Shown in pieces: positions 52,701-61,700 of a DNA stretch of 64,000 nt. The stretch's first letter is position 1. Each line of letters opens with the position of its first letter. The stretch spans positions 132,040 to 196,039 of the forward strand of contig NPFB01000125.1 of the NCBI GenBank assembly GCA_014084085.1, given 5' to 3'. The notes under the pieces are model-generated. The model saw only the letters and a program-made list of their open reading frames with translations. It did no database searches and had not been told where the DNA came from. A program made the translations under genes and the position numbers. Source of the DNA: Hondaea fermentalgiana (Eukaryota > Sar > Bigyra > Thraustochytrida > Thraustochytriidae).

Positions 52701-55700
52701 GTTGTCGTAAACGGAGTTTCAGCAAACGCGGGAGCACTTTCGGGTGTGTCGAGTATCTCCATGTCGGGAAATATTGCAAGCGCAACCGGTGATCTTCTTT
52801 TGAACGCAGCAGCATCACAAAGTATCACGCATGTGGGCGGTCTTGGCAACGATTTAACAATCGCCTCAGGAGGTAACGTTGTGGTGAATGGGGTAACGCA
52901 CAATGGAGGCGCCCTTTCAGGGGTTTCTTCGCTGTCCACGAGCGGAGATGTCAGTCTCTCCTCGGGTAGCATATACCTTGCATCCTCAAGTGCACAATCC
53001 ATTACTCACACAGGTGCCTCTGGTGCGGATCTTGACATTACCTCTGGAGGCAATGTGGTTGTTAATGGGGTTGTTATGAAAGCCAATACCATCAATGGGC
53101 TGCTTGCGTTGGATTTAACAAACTCTCTCACGCTTACTGGCGACACGGCAGTTATATCACACACTGGGGCGACAAGTCTTGACATCGCCTCCGCATCTGG
53201 GACTGTCATTCTAGAAAGTGTTGTTTTTGATGCTGGTACGATCTCCGGCGTTAATGATCTCGCGCTTTCTGGAGACGCCACCTTCACTGCTGGCGACATC
53301 AAGCTTTCATCTTCTGCAGCTCAGCGCATTGAACACGAGGGCGCTGCTGGTGCCGATTTCGCTGTTACCTCTGTGGGAGGAAATGTTGTAGTACACGGGG
53401 TCACCTTTAATTCTGGGTCAATTCACGGCGCGAGTCAAATTGAAGCAACGGGGCCTCTCGCACTCGCCTCTGGTAATATTGAGCTGCAAAGTACTTTGGC
53501 GCAGAGCATCTCCCACACGGGAAGCGCTGGCCAGGACCTTGCAATATCTTCTGGAGCCAATGTCGTTGTTGATGCCGTCACGCACAACAATGGCGCTCTC
53601 ACTGGAGTTACCACGCTCGAAATGACCGACACCCTCTCCATGACGCAGCCTTCAGCAGTCGTAGAGCACTCTGGAACGACAGGACTTCATGTGTCATCAG
53701 TCTCCGGCACGGTCAAGATCGAGGATGTCGTCTTTGACGGCAGCCAGATCTCGTCGGTTTCCTCGATCGCAGCCTCTGCCGACCTCACGCTGTCTTCTGG
53801 AAACGTGTTGCTCGGCTCATCGAGCTCCCAGCGCATCTTGCACGCCGGCTCGGCCAGTCAGGGTCTCCTCATCTCTTCCGATGGACACGTCGATGTCGAG
53901 GGAGTCGTCTTCGAAGACGGAAGCGTGTCCTCTCTGACTGACTTACAAGTCGACGGCGACATCTCCGCTTCGACTGGCGACATTCTCATGAGCTCGAGCT
54001 CTGCCCAGAGCATCACGCACGTGGGCGGCTCGGGACAGGATCTCATTCTCTCCTCCGGTGGTAACGTGGTTGTGGACGGTGTCACTGTCGAGAATGGAGC
54101 GCTCTCCGGCATATCGCAAGCGAGCATGAGCGGTACTCTTCTGCTTGGCGCAAGCGCAGCATCAATCACGCACTCTGGCGCCACGAGCCTCGCCGTTTCA
54201 TCAACGTCGGGGACGGTGAGCATCGAGGATGTGATCTTCGATGGCGCTTCTGTCTCTGGCATGAGCGATCTCGACATGAGCGGCACGCTGTCAAGCAGCA
54301 GTGGCAGCATTCTGCTCACGAGCGCCTTGGCACAAGCCATTACTCACACTGGAGGCAGTGGTCAAGATCTCGCCATTGGGTCCGACGGCAACGTGGTGGT
54401 CAATGGCGTCACTATGAAAGATGGCTTCATTTCTGGCGCCGCTGGTCTCGACAGCTCGGAAGACCTGCAGCTTTCCAAAGACGATGCACGCATTGTGCAC
54501 ACCGGAGCGACGTCGCTGACAATCGAATCAACGTCCGGAACCGTGGCAGTCGAAGACGTGACCGTGTCTGGCGGAGCTGTGAGCGGCGTATCGTCGCTCG
54601 CAATGTCGGGCGACCTGACTTCGCTGAGCGGAAACGTGCTGCTCGGGTCGAGCGGGACGCAGGCCATTTCGCACACCGGCAGCGGGTCCGGGCAGCTTCA
54701 GATCTCTTCTGGGGGCAATGTGGCGGTGGAAGGCGTCACCTTTGACACGGGCGACGTTTCGGGCGTTGCAGATCTGACCATGGGCGGAACTGCGACGCTA
54801 GAGAGCGGAGACATGGTCCTCTCGAGCACGCTAGCACAGCGTATCTCGCACCAGGGCGGAGCTGGCGAGGATCTTCTCGTGACTTCGAGTGCAGGCAACG
54901 TCGTCGTTGAGGGCATGACTGTGAAGAGCGGCAATGTCGACGGTGTGTCGAGTCTGGGACTGCCAGCAGATGTCGCTGTGATCGAGCACAGCGGTGCCAG
55001 CTCGCTGAGCGTGACGTCAACGAGCGGAAGCGTGGTCGTGGAGGGCGTGACATTTGACGGCAATGCGGTATCTGGCGTGAGCTCACTGAGCATGACGGAT
55101 GACTTGAGTCTGAGCAAGGACAGCGCAAAGATTGAGCACGGAGGCAGCGGGTCGCTGTGGGTGACCTCGACGTCTGGTACAGTGCAGGTTGAAGACGTGG
55201 TCTTTGCGGGAGGCGATATATCGCAGGCTGCTTCGATGTCCCTAAGCGGGGACTTGACAAGTGGGTCAGGAAATGTGGTATTGGGCTCAACAGGAGCGCA
55301 GGGCATTTTGCACACGGGAGGCGGCGCTGGCGGAGACTTGACGGTGTCTTCGGGCGGCAACGTCGTGGTCGATGATGTGACGGTTGCTAATGGAGCTGTC
55401 TCTGGGGTTACTTCGCTTATGTTGAGCGAACACGTCTCTTTAGCACATGATAATTCACAGCTTGTACACGTAGGAGCCAACTCGCTAGAGATTGTCTCTT
55501 CTGCAGGTACTGTCAAGATCGAGGACGTGGTTTTTGATGGTAACTCAGTATCTGGCATTGGAGCTCTGAGCGCTTCCGGTGAGCTGCTGACGACAGGAAG
55601 TGGAGTGACTCTTGGTAGCAGCGGCTCGCAAACACTTGCGCATACAGGAGGCGACCCAGGTGCAGACTTAAGTATATACTCTGGCGGGAATGTTGTGGTT

Positions 55701-58700
55701 GAGGGCGTGACATTCCAGGGTCCAGACATTACCTCTGGACTGCGCCATCTTTGGACGGCTGGTGATATGACATTCACTGCTTCAAATGCACAGATCTCTC
55801 ACTCCGGATCAGGGTCCTTGGCTCTCTCGTCAACAGGTACAGGCGTCGTCATCGATGATGTTACGGTCACAGATGGTGCCGTCTCAGGCGTGACGCAGCT
55901 ATCCGCATCAGGTGACATTGATATTGCCGTGGGCGATTTCACGTTGTCAAGCTCTCTTGCCCAGAGCATTGTTCATGCAGGCGGCTCTGGAAACGATCTT
56001 GCAATCTCGTCAGGAGGAAACGTCGTCGTCAATGGCGTGACAATGAGTGGAAGCAACATGCAAGGCCTTGTGGACATTGCATCGAGTGGAGATATCTTGC
56101 TAGCGAAAGACGCGGCTTCTATCTCTCACTCTGGCACCACCTCACTGCAAATTGAGTCTACTTTGGGTACAGTTGGCGTTGAAGGTGTAACGTTTGATGG
56201 GACATCTGTTTCGGGTATCGACACCGCAGATCTATCGAGTTCTCTGCGTCTTGGCGCGGATGTTGCAACAGTAACACATACGGGGTCAACAAGCCTATCG
56301 ATATCCTCAAGCTCTGGAACCGTGTCCGTGGAGGACGTGATCTTCAATGGGCAAGATATATCTGGCGTGTCGGACCTGTCTGCAACAGGTCACATCAGTC
56401 TGGCTCATGACACAGCAACCATAACGCATTCGGGAGCAAGTGCTTTGGCTCTTGTTTCAACCGGAGGCACTGTGTCAATTGAGGGTGTGGTCTTTGATGG
56501 TGCAGCCGTTTCGGGAGTCTCCACTTTTGCAGCAAGTGGGTTGCTCACGCTCTCTGGCGGAGGCCTTGACCTCACCGCGTCGTCATCGCAAAGCATAGCG
56601 CACACTGGTAGTCCTGGTGCCGATCTTACTGTGAGCTCTGGCGGCAATGTTGTTGTCGAAGGCGTCACCTTTGATGCAACAAGTTTGCATGGAATCACGA
56701 GTATGCAGGTGGACAATGCACTCGAATTTTTGGCAGACGCAGCTCAAATCACCCATAACGGTGCAACCGCTCTAACGATTACCTCTTCCAGCGCACACGT
56801 CGTTGTGGAAGGAGCTACCTTTGCTGGAACCAGTTTGAGCGGTCTTGCCACCATTGATCTTACTACAGGTCTAGGCTTGAGTGACGACGCGGCCACCATT
56901 TCCCACTCGGGTACGACTTCGCTTTCCATCTCTTCGGCGACGGGCACCGTGGCGGTCGAGAGTGTAACATTCAGTGAGGGTGCGATTTCAGGAGCGAGCT
57001 CTCTGTTACTGTCCGGGACAATCGAGTCAAGTGCTGGTAACCTTCTTCTCAGCAGTTCTAGCGCACAAAGTATATCACACACGGGTGGCACGGGCGCAGA
57101 TTTGTCCATTTTGTCTGGAGGTAACGTTGTTGTCGAGGGAGTCTCCTTCGACTCGAGCGCGGTTTCAGGCGTAGGCAGCTTGGCAATGAGTGGCGATATT
57201 TCCATGCTTGCAGCTGATGCTCAGATTTCGCACGCGGGTGCCACCTCTCTGACCGTGACCTCTGCATCTGGAATTGTTGTGGTAGAGTCTGTCACGTTCA
57301 ATGATGGACACGTCTCGGGCGTCGATTCCCTGGCCGTGACAAACGACCTTTCCATCGCCACTGGCGATCTTATGTTGAGTTCGAGCACAACTCAGCGGAT
57401 TCTCCACACTGGAAGTGGTGCTAGTGGTGGAGATTTGGTGATATCTTCATCGGCCGGTAGTGTCCTCGTCGACGGAGTGGTGTTCGACAGTGGCGCTATT
57501 TCAAGTGTGACAGAACTCTCGCTCGCCAGTCGCTTGACTCTCGCTGACGATGCTGCATTCATGACGCATGCGGGGGCGACCTCGCTCACCATCGAGTCCA
57601 CGTCGGGCACTGTTGCGATCGAAGGGGTTGCGTTCGATGGCTCGGCTTTGAGTGGCGTCAGCACGATCTCCATGACTGGAGACCTTACGACTTCTGCAGG
57701 TGGTTTGGTTCTCTCCAGCTCTGCCAGCCAATCTATTTCGCATGCTGGAGGTACCGGTGCAGACTTGCTCGTATCCTCGGGTGGCAATGTCGTTGTGGAA
57801 GGCGTTACGATAGCCTCAACAGCAATGAGTGGCGTTTCAACGATGGAGTTGAGTGGAGACATGACCTTTCTACAAGCAACTGCAGAAATTTCTCACAGTG
57901 GATCCACTTCACTCTCTCTTCGTTCGAGTTCTGGAGCGATCCTTGTCGACGGCGTCACTTTCGACGAGGGATCGATTTCGGGCGCCACCTCGCTCACAAA
58001 TGCAGGTCCTCTCTCATTGACTCAAGACGATGCGACGCTTACGCACACTGGTGCAACAGGACTCTCAATCGCTTCGACCTTGGGTACGGTCTCAATCGAG
58101 AACGTCCTCTTTGCGGGCGGTGACATGTCCGGTGTTGAGGACCTTGGGCTTTCAGGAACTCTGACGATGTCATCGGGAGACATCCAGCTCAGCAATGCAA
58201 ACACCCAGAGCATTTCGCATGCTGGCGCCTCGTCGTTCACTATAACCTCCGGTGGTGACGTCATCATCGAAGGTGTCACCGTTGACGACACGGCTCTTTC
58301 AGGAATCAGCACCCTGACGATGAGCGATAATCTCGATTTGACGGCGGGTGACGCTGTGCTAACTGCCGGGAACCTGCAGCTGAGCGGAAGTGGCGCGCAA
58401 TCCATCCAGCATTCAGGCGGAGCCGGTGCAGACCTCGTCATTACTTCAGGAGGTAATGTTGCAGTTGATGGCGTACTCTTCAATACAAACTCAATGAGCG
58501 GAATTACATCCTTTTCTCTTTCAGGGGATCTAACAAGTACCGGGGGAGACTTCATTTTGTCCAAGGCAGGCTCGCAGTCGATTTCACATGCCCATGGAAG
58601 TGAACTCTCTATCACTTCGGGCGGCGGCCTCATCGCCGAGGGCGTTCGCATTGCAACGGGAGCCATCTCGGATGTATCAACGCTGTCAATTTCGGGCGAT

Positions 58701-61700
58701 TTCTCAAATAGCGCAGGGAATATTCTGTTGAGTGGCACTGGAAGTCAAAGTATCACTCATGCAGATGCGAGCGAACTTGTTATCAGCTCCGGGGGCGGAA
58801 TCGTTGCAGAAGGCGTCACAATTGCCTCCGGCGCAATCTCAGATGTTCAGACATTGAGTATGACGGATGACTTGACCTTGAGCAAGCCCGCGGCTTCTAT
58901 CCTTCACTCGGGCGCAACTTCTCTAACAATCGCAAGTGCGGGAAATCTTATTGCTGAAAGTGTCACGCTCAACGAAGGGGATGTCTCTGGGGTTGCTTCC
59001 ATGAGCATTGCTGGAACCTTGAATCTCGAGGCAACTACTGCACAATCGATCACACACACAGGGGCTTCGGGCGGGACCGCGGACTTATTGATCTCCTCGA
59101 CGGCCGGTAATGTTGCCATCGAGGACGTCAAGTTCAGTGGGGCGGCAGTGGCTGGCGTATCGTCGCTCGCAATGAGTGGTTCTCTGACCTCCACAAGCGG
59201 CAATCTGGAACTGAACGCTGGTGATTTGAGCCTTGCCGGAACATTATCGCAACGCATTACTCACACTGGTGGCAGTGGTGCGGACCTCATCATCTCCTCG
59301 GGCGGAAATCTCGTCCTCGAGTCTGTCACTCTTGACGCAGGGACCTTCACTGGTGTCGACGCAATCAGCATGGCTGGTGCACTTACTTTGAGCGCGGACG
59401 AAGCATTCATATCTCACAACGGTGTAACCTCGCTGACAGTATCGTCTTCGGCAGCGCCCGTGATAGTCGAAGGTGTTGCTTTCGATGGCGGGCACATTTC
59501 AGCGGTCGCAAGTCTAGCTGCGACGGGCGCCCTGACAACATCAGACACCTCTGGCATTGTTTTAAGTGCTTCTGGACCGCAAAGTATATCACATGCACAC
59601 GCATCAACCTTGACCATCTCATCCGGGGCAGCTGTTGCTGTGAACGGAGTTGCGTTCAATGCCGGCGCTGTTTCCTCCGTTTCCACCATTGTGATGTCGG
59701 GATCGCTGACATCGTCAGGAGGCGGAATCGCCCTGACGTCCTCTGCTGCGCAGAGCATTTTGCACACCGGAGGCGCTGGCGCTGACTTAAGCATTTCTTC
59801 TGGAGGCAACGTTGTTGTCGGCGGCGTTACCGTGAACGCAGGTGCGATCAGCGAAGTGGTATCGTTGGCACTGGCTGGCGACCTTACATTGAGTGCTGAC
59901 GCCGCAAACATTGTTCACAATGGCGCGACTTCGCTGAGCCTTTCTAGCGCAGCCGGCCGCGTGCAGATTGAAGGGGCAATCTTTGATGATGGCGGCGCTG
60001 TGTCAGCTATATCCTCAATCGACATGTCTGGCAATCTCGAGAATTCGGGAGGAGATGTTCTCCTCAGCAAGTCAGGGACGCAAAGTATCACCCACGCTGA
60101 CGCGTCAGCTCTCTCCATCACTTCCGGCGGAGACTTGATTCTTGACGGCGTCACGATCAACGAAGGCGACCTCACCGCGGTTGGCTCTCTCTCGATGAGC
60201 GGCGATCTCGTGTCCAGCTCGGGGAACTTGCAATTTTCTTTTGCCGGGGCACAATCTATCAGTCATCCCGATGCATCACTTCTTTCTCTCTCTTCAGGAG
60301 GCGGTCTCGACTTGGAAGGCGTCACCATAGCCTCGGGTGCCGTCTCTGGGGTTGATACGCTTTCAGTGGATGGCGACATGACCTTCTCTGGAGCAGCGGT
60401 GACCATTGGCCACACGGGCGCTACGGCGCTGACTTTGGCGAGTGCAGCAGACCTCATTCTGGAAGGCGTCACCGTCAACGAGGGCGTCGTATCTGGCGTC
60501 TCGTCGCTTGACATGGCCAACGATTTGCGCGTTTCAAGCGGAGACCTCCGCCTTGCTGCTGGTAATCTTCTTCTTGAGAGCTCGTCAACACAAACGATAT
60601 CGCACACCGGTGGAAGCGGTCAAGACCTGGCCATCGCGTCGGGTGGAAACGTCCTCCTCGAGTCAGTAACGTTTGCTGGGGGTGACGTCTCGGGTATTTC
60701 GACGTTGAGCATGACCGGACAGTTTACGACAAGTAGTGGTGATGTCGCCGTAAGTAGTGGCGATATATTACTCTCCTCGTCCGGCGAGCAATCCATCGTG
60801 CACATGGGGGGAGCAGGGGCAGATTTGAAGATTCAATCTTCAGGGGGCAATGTCGTGATCGAGGGCATTACGATCGATTCTGGTACTCTGGATGGCCTAA
60901 ATGATCTCGCATTGACGGGTAGTCTTACACTTGAGTCAGACGAAGCGGCGGTTGTTCATACTGGGGCAACTTCCCTCTCACTGTCGTCGACAACAGGCCC
61001 GGTCATAGTGGAAGACGTCACGGTTGCGGGCGGTGCCATTTCAGGTGCCAATTCGCTTGCGCTAGCCTCCACCTTGCAGTTTTCGAGTGATACTGCCACC
61101 TTGCAGCACACTGGCGCCACTGCTCTGGTCATTTCAAGTGCAAACAATTTGGTGCTTGATGGTATTACAGCAAACAATGGCGCCCTGAGTGGCGTTTCGA
61201 CGCTTGCTGCGTCTGGCACTCTCGAAACCACCGGTGGAAATCTTGTACTCTCCAAGACAGGCTCACAAAGCATCATTCATGCTGACGCCTCTGCGCTAAT
61301 TCTGACGTCGGGTGGTGGGGTGGAGGTTGACGGCGTGACGCTCAGCGAAGGTGCGGTGTCCGGCGTGAGTACACTTTCTGTGGACGGAACGTTGACGCTT
61401 TCAGAGGACGCTGCCTCCATTGTGCATGGCGGTGCAAGCTCCTTATCTCTTTCCAGCAGCAGCGGGCACATAAGTGTCGACGGGGTGACTGTTGACAACG
61501 GCGCAATGAGCGGCGTGACCGCGTTTTCGTCGTCGGGCGACATTTCGCTGAGCGCAACGTCAGCTGCAATTTCGCACTCAGGCATGGGGTCGTTGGAAAT
61601 ATCATCCGGCGGAGATCTTGTCGTTGAGGGTATCACAATGAACACAGGCGCTGTATCTTCCGTAACTTCGCTCTCGATGAGTGGCGATCTCACGACTTCG

